From assembly GCA_023666945.1 (NCBI GenBank), contig JAMPAY010000005.1, positions 81,689 to 145,688 on the forward strand: DNA of 64,000 nt, written 5' to 3'. The notes beneath the pieces were generated by a model. The model was not told the DNA's origin and searched no databases. It saw only the letters and a program-made list of their open reading frames with translations. The DNA comes from Paludibacter sp. (GTDB lineage Bacteria; Bacteroidota; Bacteroidia; Bacteroidales; Paludibacteraceae). Both the position numbers and the translations under genes were made by a program. This document shows positions 27,194-35,633 of the stretch, piece after piece (within the stretch, counting starts at the first letter, position 1; every line of letters begins with the position of its first letter).

Positions 27194-28144
27194 ATGAAGT
27201 TATTTCAGTATATACGCCATTGGTTAGGGCATGATCGCCGTATGCGGCAGCGAATGGATAATTTGCAGCAACAGGTGGCAGATTTGCAGATGCATCAGAT
27301 TGCGCTTACAGAATTCATTAAAGAGACACAGTATAAGTTGTATCTGAAAGATCGGGTATCACATGATACAACATGTGGAATTACTACTGATGCACTTTGC
27401 AAGGAAGAAGTTATCGTGTCGCTTACTTCGTATGGTAAACGTATTAGTGAGGTTTATCTTGCAATTGAGTCCATTATGCAAGGGACAATGAAGCCTAATC
27501 GCATTATTCTATGGTTGGCAGAAGAAGAGAGAGGCAAAACATTGCCTATTACTTTGCTGCTACAACAACAACGTGGGTTACAAGTAGAATACTGTGCCGA
27601 TATTCGTTCTTATAAAAAACTTATTCCTACCTTGCAAAAGTATAAAGAAGCTGCGATTATTACGGTAGATGATGATATAATGTACAATATCGACTTTGTT
27701 GAAAATCTTGTTCGTTCCCATATAAAACAACCTAATGTTGTTTGTGCAAACCGGATTCGTAAAATGAGTAGGGATGTCAAAGGCACATTGACTTCTTATT
27801 TGCAATGGTCGTTGGAGGCAACTGATTATTCCGATTATCAACTCAATTTCTTAACAAGTGGCGGTGGAACCATCTTTCCACCACATATTTTCCCAAATGA
27901 AGTTTTTAATGAAAAAGTTTTCATGGAGATATGTCCTTATGCTGATGATGTATGGATTAATGCAATGCTTCGTCTGAAAAGTGTACCAATCGTAAAATCT
28001 TTTACTCACGATTCACAAGGATGTGACTATGTTGCACTCACTAAACCTTTAGAAAGGGCGTTGGAAACCATTAATACCAATCCTAATCATTGTCTCAATG
28101 ATGTACAGATCAAAGCGGTATTTGCGCACTATAATATCAATTAG
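27194..28144 (+). CDS. Glycosyltransferase-like protein with N-terminal coiled coil
   Basis: 316 aa. Residues ~14-48 form a short charged/Gln-rich coiled coil (RMRQRMDNLQQQVADLQ). The rest is GT-A-like: VIVSLTSYGKRI starts the Rossmann-type core near 70, ITVDDDIMYN (~155) is the DxD-type metal site and YADDVWINAML a likely catalytic region. Resembles Bacteroidota surface-glycan transferases that begin VSLTSY. Donor and acceptor unknown. Only 5 nt after the ABC ATPase gene. Confidence 0.75.
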   Translation: MKLFQYIRHWLGHDRRMRQRMDNLQQQVADLQMHQIALTEFIKETQYKLYLKDRVSHDTTCGITTDALCKEEVIVSLTSYGKRISEVYLAIESIMQGTMKPNRIILWLAEEERGKTLPITLLLQQQRGLQVEYCADIRSYKKLIPTLQKYKEAAIITVDDDIMYNIDFVENLVRSHIKQPNVVCANRIRKMSRDVKGTLTSYLQWSLEATDYSDYQLNFLTSGGGTIFPPHIFPNEVFNEKVFMEICPYADDVWINAMLRLKSVPIVKSFTHDSQGCDYVALTKPLERALETINTNPNHCLNDVQIKAVFAHYNIN

Positions 28145-28167
28145 TAATAATAAATATCGAAAATAAT

Positions 28168-28380
28168 ATGTATATGAATAAGGATAATCTTGGCTTGTCA
28201 TTGTGTGAATATATTCAGAGACTTAATAATGTATCCGAGGATGAGAAACGGGCAATTTTAGAGAGTCTAAAATTGCTGTTGAAAGAAGATATAGAAAAGA
28301 GTGATAAAATTACAGATAAGGAAGTGGCAAAATGTGTAGTTGACTCTTTCATTGAATTAGCAAAAATCATGCTCTTATAG
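28168..28380 (+). CDS. Small helical hypothetical protein, first gene of the ATPase cassette
   Basis: 70 aa, Lys/Glu-rich and predicted all-helical; no known domain recognised. A start at 28174 (MNKDN) is equally possible. It sits 23 nt after a glycosyltransferase gene and 55 nt before an AAA ATPase gene, with a palindrome in between. It may be an antitoxin- or regulator-sized partner of the cassette, which is inference from size and position only. Confidence 0.55.
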   Translation: MYMNKDNLGLSLCEYIQRLNNVSEDEKRAILESLKLLLKEDIEKSDKITDKEVAKCVVDSFIELAKIMLL

Positions 28381-28382
28381 AT

Positions 28383-28399
28383 TTTCTGTACTACAGAAA
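28383..28399. promoter_or_regulatory. 17-bp palindrome ahead of the AAA ATPase gene
   Basis: TTTCTGTACTACAGAAA: perfect 8-bp arms with one central base, 2 nt after the stop of the 70-aa gene and 36 nt before the ATPase start. Candidate operator. Confidence 0.5.
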
Positions 28400-28435
28400 T
28401 GATGATATACAATATTGTTTATAATAATGTAACTT

Positions 28436-29593
28436 ATGAAAGAAACGATTTCTGTAAGGAATGTAGGTGCGTTGAAAGATACTGGGCTGATGGAAATCCA
28501 GCCGTTGACGATACTTATTGGTGATTCCGCAAGTGGTAAGAGTACGCTGATGAAACTGATAGTACTTATGCGTTATATATTCAAGCGTGTAGTCATTCGC
28601 TCTTATATAAAGAATTCAAATGTGAATAACACGGTATTTTATATCCGATTTGATGATTTGTTGCGTGATGATATAAAGCAAGTTGTCAATAAAGACTCTT
28701 TTATTGAATATATAGCACACATAAATGGTCATAATTATAGTATAAAATACGAAAACGGACGATTGCAGACACCGAGTAGCATACCAAACGAAGACCTCGT
28801 TTTTATGAAAGAGGTTTGGGTGTCTGAGATGCGAAGTGCTATTGCGCCATTAGCGGCAAAAGGCTCATGGGCTAAAAATGCTAGTTTGGGGTTCTATTTT
28901 GATGAGACATTTTCGGAATTTGATGAGGCTACCGAACTTGTCAAACAATTCGGTTTAAACTATATTGGACTGAAAATGAATGTAATCAAAGGAGGCAATA
29001 ATCAGAAAAAGTATGAACTAAACCCCATTGATGGTAGTTATGGTAAATTCGAGTTACGTCACGCTTCTTCAGGGATCCAAACGACAGTACCGCTTATGGT
29101 ACTTGTTCAATACTATGCAGATGTTTTTTCGTTCAAAGCAGCACAAAAACGTAACATTATTGATTTGCTTTACGAAAAAGATCTTACAACACAATATCAT
29201 CCGGACATGGAATTGGCAGATGTACCTAATGTTGTACATTTGCACATTGAAGAACCGGAGTTAAGTCTTGATCCTACCTCACAAATACGCTTCTTTAACG
29301 AATTGGTAAAGATTGCTTTTGAACAAAAGAGTGATAACCGACAGATAGGACTCGTTATGGCAACACATAGTCCTTACATTGTGAATGACCTAAATCTTCT
29401 TATCAAAGCGCATGATTGTCAGAAAACGATTGATGGTGCACACCTTGATTATGACAATATAGCAGTCTATCAATTGGAAGAGGGACGTTGCCAAAACTTA
29501 AAAATGAACAATCTGCATTTTATAAATGTAGAGCGCCTTTCCGAAGACATCAATGTCATTTATGATCAATACGATCAACTGAAACAACTATAG
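28436..29593 (+). CDS. OLD/RecF-like AAA (ABC-type) ATPase
   Basis: 385 aa. Walker A GDSASGKST (29-37), ABC-type signature ASSGIQT (210-216), Walker B HLHIEEPE (268-275) followed by LSLDP, and switch His 311 in ATHSPYIVN. This order (no transmembrane part, short insert between Walker A and signature) is that of the OLD/RecF-type ATPases that occur alone or with an effector in several phage-defence systems. No nuclease or TOPRIM domain is fused to it. The stop precedes the next gene by 1 nt, so the two are coupled. AT-rich relative to the housekeeping genes in the window. Confidence 0.82.
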   Translation: MKETISVRNVGALKDTGLMEIQPLTILIGDSASGKSTLMKLIVLMRYIFKRVVIRSYIKNSNVNNTVFYIRFDDLLRDDIKQVVNKDSFIEYIAHINGHNYSIKYENGRLQTPSSIPNEDLVFMKEVWVSEMRSAIAPLAAKGSWAKNASLGFYFDETFSEFDEATELVKQFGLNYIGLKMNVIKGGNNQKKYELNPIDGSYGKFELRHASSGIQTTVPLMVLVQYYADVFSFKAAQKRNIIDLLYEKDLTTQYHPDMELADVPNVVHLHIEEPELSLDPTSQIRFFNELVKIAFEQKSDNRQIGLVMATHSPYIVNDLNLLIKAHDCQKTIDGAHLDYDNIAVYQLEEGRCQNLKMNNLHFINVERLSEDINVIYDQYDQLKQL

Positions 29594-29594
29594 G

Positions 29595-30260
29595 ATGAAA
29601 AACTTATTAGAACATTGTTTTCCTTTACATTATGGCTTGCAAAAGAAAGTTGTATTGACTGAAGAATGCACTAATAATGCAGATTTCGATTTGCAAGATA
29701 CAACCATACCCTATATTGTACCGTTTTCAACAGGGGATGTTTCATTCAAGAACACCAACTTATCATTGTCTGTTATCAAATACGATGACTATGTTAAACA
29801 ATTTGGTGAACCTAAATCAATGCAGCATAAATTGAGATGTGATTTTGTCATCACCGATAAAGAAACGAATAATCTAATGTTGTTATGTGAAATTACAACT
29901 GACAATTCACGTGATGGTAAAGGACTTAGCAAACCGATTATTAAGAATAACACAATCATTTTTCAAGGTGGTAAATTAGAAAAAACACGAAGACAATTAG
30001 CCGATTCACTGCAAATCCTTTTGAATGTGCCCGAAATCCAAGTCTATGCACAGCAAAAACACGAACGCGTCTGCCTTACGGCGTATCGTATCACAATACA
30101 TAATGATGAAACGCAGCAAGTTCGTACTGCTTTTAATCGTGCATATATCATCGAAACTCAAGAGACAGGTTCTGATGGAGTGTTGATAAACGATGTAAAT
30201 ATTAATAGTATGGGGTTTCTTTATAAGCGTATTAGCCATGACAGTGTATATCACCTCTAA
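29595..30260 (+). CDS. Hypothetical partner of the AAA ATPase
   Basis: 221 aa, family not recognised. Central part RCDFVITDKETNNLMLLCEITTD (split here by position: Asp 83, Glu 99) followed by Lys 127 and Lys 130 has the order of acidic and basic residues seen in PD-(D/E)XK nuclease folds, but no clean ExK is present, so this is only a hint. No signal peptide or membrane segment. Starting 1 nt after the ATPase gene, it is the natural effector or accessory protein of that ATPase. Confidence 0.6.
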   Translation: MKNLLEHCFPLHYGLQKKVVLTEECTNNADFDLQDTTIPYIVPFSTGDVSFKNTNLSLSVIKYDDYVKQFGEPKSMQHKLRCDFVITDKETNNLMLLCEITTDNSRDGKGLSKPIIKNNTIIFQGGKLEKTRRQLADSLQILLNVPEIQVYAQQKHERVCLTAYRITIHNDETQQVRTAFNRAYIIETQETGSDGVLINDVNINSMGFLYKRISHDSVYHL

Positions 30261-30302
30261 GTATTTTATTGTTAATCCTATGATAATTGTATATAAATAC
30301 TG

Positions 30303-31157
30303 ATGAATAATCCCCTCTTTTCCATACTTATTGCCAATTACAACAATGGCAAATATCTTATGGATGCGATAGAAAGTGTCCGTCAGCAGACTTATACTCA
30401 TTGGGAGATTATTTTAGTGGATGATGGTTCTACTGACAACTCGCACATATTGTACAAAGAATTGGCTAAAGATGAGCGTATCCATATCTATTACAATGAA
30501 GAGAATAAAGGGTGTGGTTATACGAAGCGCCGTTGCGTGGAATTGGCAATTGGGGAGTTTTGTGGTTTTCTCGATCCTGATGATACATTAGATTACAATG
30601 CTTTGCAGGTAATGTTCGAGACAATCCGAGAGCATCCTGAGTGTGGAGCATTTTTTAGTCATATGTATGTGTGTGATAGCGAGATGAAAGTTATATATAA
30701 CGATACTTTTAGTTTTGGTTCTGAGGCATGGAATAAATTTATACATTTTCAGAGAGGTATACCCCTCTATTGTTTCAATAGAGGGGTATACCTCTCAACA
30801 CGAGGAATACACCCTGCCTTGACGCAAAGCGTAGATATTGACCTTTATTATCTGATGTCGGAGCAAACGAAGGTTTTTTATATAGATAAGCCATTGTATT
30901 ATTATCGCAATAATCCTATCTCTTTGACGAAAAATACGGATATTGCTACAGGGACACATTTGTGGGTCATTATGGATAGTCTAAAACGACAGAATGCTCC
31001 ACTACAAGAAACCGTAAAAGAGATTGCCGATTTTTATACTTGGCGAATAGAACCTTTGCGAAAAGAATTGAACATCACAAAGCAAGACCGTTTTTACCAA
31101 TGGGGACTACATATTCGACATTGGAAACGTCAACTTAAAAGCCTTTTAAATCGATAA
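30303..31157 (+). CDS. GT2 family glycosyltransferase
   Basis: 284 aa GT-A fold enzyme. FSILIANYNNGKYLMDAI (~residues 5-22), nucleotide motif [11 protein letters not shown] (~38-48), DxD-type GFLDPDDT (~92-99). Adds one sugar to a lipid-linked repeat unit in the cytoplasm; specificity unknown. The coding sequence contains a perfect 21-bp inverted repeat (30752-30796). It follows the ATPase cassette and overlaps the next gene by 1 nt. Confidence 0.88.
   Translation: MNNPLFSILIANYNNGKYLMDAIESVRQQTYTHWEIILVDDGSTDNSHILYKELAKDERIHIYYNEENKGCGYTKRRCVELAIGEFCGFLDPDDTLDYNALQVMFETIREHPECGAFFSHMYVCDSEMKVIYNDTFSFGSEAWNKFIHFQRGIPLYCFNRGVYLSTRGIHPALTQSVDIDLYYLMSEQTKVFYIDKPLYYYRNNPISLTKNTDIATGTHLWVIMDSLKRQNAPLQETVKEIADFYTWRIEPLRKELNITKQDRFYQWGLHIRHWKRQLKSLLNR
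30752..30796. repeat. Perfect 21-bp inverted repeat inside a glycosyltransferase gene
   Basis: Arms 30752-30772 and 30776-30796 are exact reverse complements with a 3-nt TTT loop. Each arm contains the self-complementary core GGTATACC. It is in frame and coding, so the mRNA would carry a very stable hairpin in mid-gene. Confidence 0.9.
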
Positions 31158-32410
31158 TGGTTATGAATATAACACATCTAACAACTGTCGATCGTGCAGG
31201 CTCAGGCAAGGCTGCAATGCGCATTGTGCAAGCATTGCGTTCTGTTGATTGTAAGGCGATATTGCTTGTGTTGCACAAACAGTTATTAGGACATGATGAG
31301 ATTATTCGCTTTCACATCCCTAAGAAACCTTTATATATTCGCATATTGAAGCGTCTACACATATGGCATACTAAAGAAGAACAAATCAATAAACAATTAG
31401 AATGTTACCATATCAATGATGCATTTTCACTCATGCAGTCGGATATACGCATCGATCAACATCCGTTAATACATCAGAGTAACATTATACATCTCCATTG
31501 GATGAATACTTTTATTGACTTGCAGTCTTTTTTTCAGCACACAAAGCAACCTGTAGTATGGACAATGCACGATATGTCTGCGTGTTGTAGTTGTTGTTGT
31601 TATGGAGAGGAATGTGGGCGTTATAAAGAAAAATGTGGTGCTTGTCCAATTCTCGCATCTTCAGATTCTGAAGATTATAGTAGACAGCAATGGTATTATA
31701 AAAATGCTGTTTTTCAACGTCATATGCACCGTCTATACATAGTAACACCCAGTGTATGGTTGGCAGATAAATTTAGAGAGAGTTCTCTCTTTCGAAATGC
31801 TCATATTTGTGTTATCCCCAATTGTATAGATACCGCGATTTTTTATCCTCTCAAACAGCCACATCCACAAGATGAAGTACACGTACTGTTAGGTGCTATG
31901 GATGCCACGGATATACGCAAAGGATTTTTGCGGCTTGTGCGTATCTTACCTAAATTGCAACAGAAATTACTCAATAAACAGTTAGTGGTTCATGTTGTAG
32001 GAGAAAAAAGTGGGCATATACAAATCAATAATGATATTGTGGTAAAAAGTTGGGGATTCATAGAAAGTGATATTGAATTAGCCAAACTTTATAATTCAGT
32101 CGACTTATTGCTCTATGCTTCTTATCGTGATAATTTGCCCAATATGATAATGGAAGCGATGGCATGTGGAGTACCGGTGGTTGCTTTCCCTATTGGCGGT
32201 ATTCCTGATATGGTAAAGCACAAACAGACAGGATATTGTGCTGCCAATGAAGATGACTATGTGCAAGGATGTTTGTGGTGTTTGCAACATGCTGATAGCC
32301 TTTCGCAAAATGCATTGAAAAAAGTGCAAACTGAATATCTTTATTCTGTTGTAGCCAATCAATACCAACAATTATACAACGATATATTATCTCAGACAAT
32401 CACCAAATAA
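31157..32410 (+). CDS. GT4 family glycosyltransferase with Cys-rich motif
   Basis: 417 aa GT-B fold. It has the Cys-rich segment of one GT4 subfamily (HDMSACCSCC, then EECGRYKEKCGACP, ~residues 138-170), probably a metal- or fold-stabilising element. The C-terminal domain has a nucleotide-sugar site: LLGAMDATDIRKG, then MIMEAMACGVPVVAFPIGGIPDM (~335-357) with the Glu of the EX7E motif. Start overlaps the previous stop (TAATG); MNI at 31163 is an alternative. Confidence 0.87.
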   Translation: MVMNITHLTTVDRAGSGKAAMRIVQALRSVDCKAILLVLHKQLLGHDEIIRFHIPKKPLYIRILKRLHIWHTKEEQINKQLECYHINDAFSLMQSDIRIDQHPLIHQSNIIHLHWMNTFIDLQSFFQHTKQPVVWTMHDMSACCSCCCYGEECGRYKEKCGACPILASSDSEDYSRQQWYYKNAVFQRHMHRLYIVTPSVWLADKFRESSLFRNAHICVIPNCIDTAIFYPLKQPHPQDEVHVLLGAMDATDIRKGFLRLVRILPKLQQKLLNKQLVVHVVGEKSGHIQINNDIVVKSWGFIESDIELAKLYNSVDLLLYASYRDNLPNMIMEAMACGVPVVAFPIGGIPDMVKHKQTGYCAANEDDYVQGCLWCLQHADSLSQNALKKVQTEYLYSVVANQYQQLYNDILSQTITK

Positions 32411-32450
32411 TTCCTCCGAAAAATGGTTATATGACAATGTTTGTAATTAT

Positions 32451-33176
32451 ATGCTAACTATCATTACGATTAATTATAATAATGCATCGGGGCTTCTGCA
32501 GACTATGAACTCCGTGTTGTCACAATCTTATTTAGATTATGAATATCTTGTCATCGATGGGGGCTCTACGGATGATAGCATAACTATTGCACGCAGTTTT
32601 AATATACAGGGAGAGCGATTGCACTTTGTTTCAGAACCAGACAAGGGTATTTATGATGCAATGAATAAGGGTATTCGTTTAGCGCATGGTGATTATTGCA
32701 TATTCTTGAATTCCGGTGATTGTTTTGCAAATAATGATGTCTTGCAACGTGTGATGGATTATGGGCTCAATGCAGAAGTGTGCTATGGAGATGCGGTTTT
32801 TATATATCCGCATAAAGAACAACGTCGCATTTATCCGTCATGCTTATCAATAGATTTCTTTTATTATGATTCGCTTTGTCATCAGGCTATATTCTATAAG
32901 ACCGATACATTGCGTAGGATAGGAGGCTACGATGAACATTTTCAACTGATAGCGGATTGGGCGATGAATGTTACATTATTGCGCCGACAGACTACTTTCA
33001 TGCATATTCCCTTGGTTGTCGCTCATTATGATATGGGCGGGCGTTCTGCTACATCCGAGGGTCTGGCTCGTTGTACGCAAGAAAGAAACGATTACTATCA
33101 CCACCATGGGTTGTTTTATATACATTTTTACATGTATATAAAGCGCAAACTACACAAATTGTTTAAGCATACATGA
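32451..33176 (+). CDS. GT2 family glycosyltransferase (WcaA-like)
   Basis: 241 aa. ITINYNNASGLLQTM (~residues 4-18), YLVIDGGSTDDS (~31-42), CIFLNSGD (~82-89) in place of a classical DxD, and ADWAMNVTLLRR (~165). The IDGGSTD and LNSGD forms mark a capsule/colanic-acid GT2 subgroup. Closely related in motif to the GT2 at 39487. Its stop overlaps the next ATG (ATGA). Confidence 0.88.
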   Translation: MLTIITINYNNASGLLQTMNSVLSQSYLDYEYLVIDGGSTDDSITIARSFNIQGERLHFVSEPDKGIYDAMNKGIRLAHGDYCIFLNSGDCFANNDVLQRVMDYGLNAEVCYGDAVFIYPHKEQRRIYPSCLSIDFFYYDSLCHQAIFYKTDTLRRIGGYDEHFQLIADWAMNVTLLRRQTTFMHIPLVVAHYDMGGRSATSEGLARCTQERNDYYHHHGLFYIHFYMYIKRKLHKLFKHT

Positions 33177-34168
33177 ACATCCTACACCATAGTATCTTTG
33201 CCCCTAATCCGTGGGGGCATGGCGGAGAAAAACGCACTACCCAATTGCAAGAGTATTTTCGCACGCAAGGTCTCGAAGTTATCGAACTTAATGTAGACCT
33301 CGGCTCTCTTTCGCTTGGCGGTATATGGGGAGCATTGCTTCTGCTCTTGCGCACCTATGGTCTGCACTCGTTTCGTTCGCCCTATAAGTTTTTGCGCACA
33401 TGGTATCATACGGCACGACGCTACAATAATTTGATACGTGCATTCAGTCGTACCGATTTCGACGAGTTCCATTGGGAATCGGTGCGTGAGGAGTGGTATA
33501 TTCTCTGTGTGTTGGCACGCCGGCATGGCAAAAAAGTAATAGCCTATCCGCATAATCTTGAATCCTTGGTAACGAATCATCGTTCGGTTTTCCGTTGGGA
33601 TAATCACAACGCATTCCGCCACGAACTGAATATCTATCGGCAATGTGCACGCGTCTCTGTCATTTCTTTTGAAGAATCTTGGCTGCTCGCTCTCTATGGG
33701 GTGAGTGCCGTCTGCTTTCCTTATCATCTTCCACAGGTTGTCGAAAACTCTTGTCTGCATATTGCCGAGCAGCGAAAGAGTGCCGACAAAAATTTCTATC
33801 TCCTCTTGGGGACTGCCATCAATCCGCCTACGCGTATGGGCATGGAAGAAATCCTCTGTGCATGGCAATCTTCTAACCTTCCCTTGGTGGTGGCTGGCTA
33901 CGGCACAGAAACACTTACCGATTATGCCTGCGAACATATCCGTGTCTTGGGAACTGTCGACAACGATATGTTGGCACAGTTGCAAACCCATGCTATTGCG
34001 TTGGTTATTTATCAGCCGGCAACAACGGGTGCACTTACACGTATCGAGGAGGCGATTGTTGCGCAATTGCCTGTTTATACCAATCCCATGGGAATGCGCC
34101 ATTATCAGGGCAATCCCTCTGTTACATGCTATCAAGATATTCCGCATCTCATGTCTATGCTCGCGTAG
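33173..34168 (+). CDS. Glycosyltransferase (GT4/GT1-like)
   Basis: 331 aa. N-terminus ILHHSIFAPNPWGHGGEKRT is the acceptor-side loop typical of GT-B transferases. The C-terminal half has LLLGTAINPPTRMGMEEIL, LPLVVAGYGTETL and a Glu-containing TRIEEAIVAQLPVYTNPMGMRHYQG. Base composition is visibly richer in G+C than both neighbours, so it may have been acquired separately. Confidence 0.8.
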   Translation: MNILHHSIFAPNPWGHGGEKRTTQLQEYFRTQGLEVIELNVDLGSLSLGGIWGALLLLLRTYGLHSFRSPYKFLRTWYHTARRYNNLIRAFSRTDFDEFHWESVREEWYILCVLARRHGKKVIAYPHNLESLVTNHRSVFRWDNHNAFRHELNIYRQCARVSVISFEESWLLALYGVSAVCFPYHLPQVVENSCLHIAEQRKSADKNFYLLLGTAINPPTRMGMEEILCAWQSSNLPLVVAGYGTETLTDYACEHIRVLGTVDNDMLAQLQTHAIALVIYQPATTGALTRIEEAIVAQLPVYTNPMGMRHYQGNPSVTCYQDIPHLMSMLA

Positions 34169-34195
34169 GCATGTTCAACAAAAAAAACGATTCCA

Positions 34196-35632
34196 ATGCT
34201 ATTTAATTCCATAGAATTTGCTTTATTCCTACCCATTGTTTTCTTGCTCTATTGGTTTCTGTTTGATTATGCTATAAGGGGAAGTAGGCACCGGTTACTT
34301 TATCAGAATCTCTTTATAGTGATAGTTTCTTATCTTTTTTATGGGTGGTGGAATTGGCGTTTTTTGTTTTTGATAGCATTTGTAAGTTTGTGTTCCTATG
34401 GGAGCGGGTTACTGATTGTTCGTGCCTTACGCCCTAAAGTATGGCTGACAATCAATATCGTCATTAATCTTGCTGTTTTGGGGGTGTTTAAATATTATGA
34501 CTTCTTTATTACTTCGTTTGCCGAACTAATAGGGACTAATCCAAGCGGTTTAGTGCTCAATATAGTATTACCGGTAGGTATTTCCTTTTATACCTTTCAA
34601 GCATTATCTTATTCTATTGATGTATATCGCAAAAAAATACCTGCAACCTCCGATGTTGTGGCATTTTTTGCTTATGTCTCTTTCTTTCCGCAATTGGTGG
34701 CAGGACCTATTGAGCGGGCAACAAATTTACTACCCCAATTCCAATCAAAACGCACCTTTGATTATACAGAGTCAGTTTCTGGTATGCGCCTTATTCTTTG
34801 GGGACTTTTCAAAAAAATGGTTATAGCAGATAATTGTGCTATCTATGTAGATCAGGTTTTTGTCTCTTATAACACCTATAGTGCTTCTACATTAATTTTA
34901 GCTGCATTGCTTTTTTCTTTTCAAATATATGGCGATTTTTCGGGCTATTCTGATATAGCGATCGGTACTGCCCGGTTGTTTGGTATCCGCTTAATGCCTA
35001 ACTTTCATCTCCCGTATTTTTCGCGTAATGTGGCTGAGTTTTGGAAACGCTGGCATATCAGTCTGAATACATGGTTTGTCGATTATGTATATATCCCTCT
35101 TGGGGGAAGCCGTGCGGGCTCATGGAAAACCATTCGCAATACTTTCATAATTTTTCTCTTGTCAGGTCTATGGCATGGAGCCAATTATACGTATCTTGCT
35201 TGGGGAATGTATCATGCCTTATTATTCATTCCGTTAATTTTTCTGGGACACACACGCAGATATACATCGTCTCCCACTTTCAAACATGCCCCCCAAATGT
35301 TACTAACTTTTCTACTGATAGTAATTGGTTGGATTATTTTCCGTGCTCCAAGTGTAGATGTCGCGCTTGATTATTTTTGTCGCATTTTTGATAGATCTAT
35401 TCTGTCAATACCTTACCTTATGAACCGCTCTTTTTATCTATCTATCAGTCTGTCGCTTGCTATACTTTTTGTTGTGGAGTGGTGTATGCGTGGGAATATG
35501 GCTACCAATTTATGTGCCAATCTATTTATTGCTTCGCGAACAATGCGTTGGTTATGCTATCTGGCACTTATTGTTTGTATATATTTCTTCGGTAAGTTTG
35601 ACTATACACAATTCATTTATTTCCAATTTTAG
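34196..35632 (+). CDS. MBOAT-family O-acyltransferase (AlgI-like)
   Basis: 478 aa polytopic membrane protein with about ten hydrophobic helices. FFPQLVAGPIERA (~residues 162-174), NVAEFWKRWHISLNTWF (~278-294) and the catalytic-His motif LSGLWHGANYTYLAWG (~321-336) identify it. It moves acyl (usually acetyl) groups across the membrane onto the glycan. An SGNH protein gene starts 1 nt after its stop, the usual two-protein arrangement for polysaccharide O-acetylation. Confidence 0.92.
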   Translation: MLFNSIEFALFLPIVFLLYWFLFDYAIRGSRHRLLYQNLFIVIVSYLFYGWWNWRFLFLIAFVSLCSYGSGLLIVRALRPKVWLTINIVINLAVLGVFKYYDFFITSFAELIGTNPSGLVLNIVLPVGISFYTFQALSYSIDVYRKKIPATSDVVAFFAYVSFFPQLVAGPIERATNLLPQFQSKRTFDYTESVSGMRLILWGLFKKMVIADNCAIYVDQVFVSYNTYSASTLILAALLFSFQIYGDFSGYSDIAIGTARLFGIRLMPNFHLPYFSRNVAEFWKRWHISLNTWFVDYVYIPLGGSRAGSWKTIRNTFIIFLLSGLWHGANYTYLAWGMYHALLFIPLIFLGHTRRYTSSPTFKHAPQMLLTFLLIVIGWIIFRAPSVDVALDYFCRIFDRSILSIPYLMNRSFYLSISLSLAILFVVEWCMRGNMATNLCANLFIASRTMRWLCYLALIVCIYFFGKFDYTQFIYFQF

Positions 35633-35633
35633 T

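Noticed and set aside
33182..34147. 321-aa ORF on the minus strand
   Set aside because: Antisense to a glycosyltransferase with GT-B motifs; no domain of its own.
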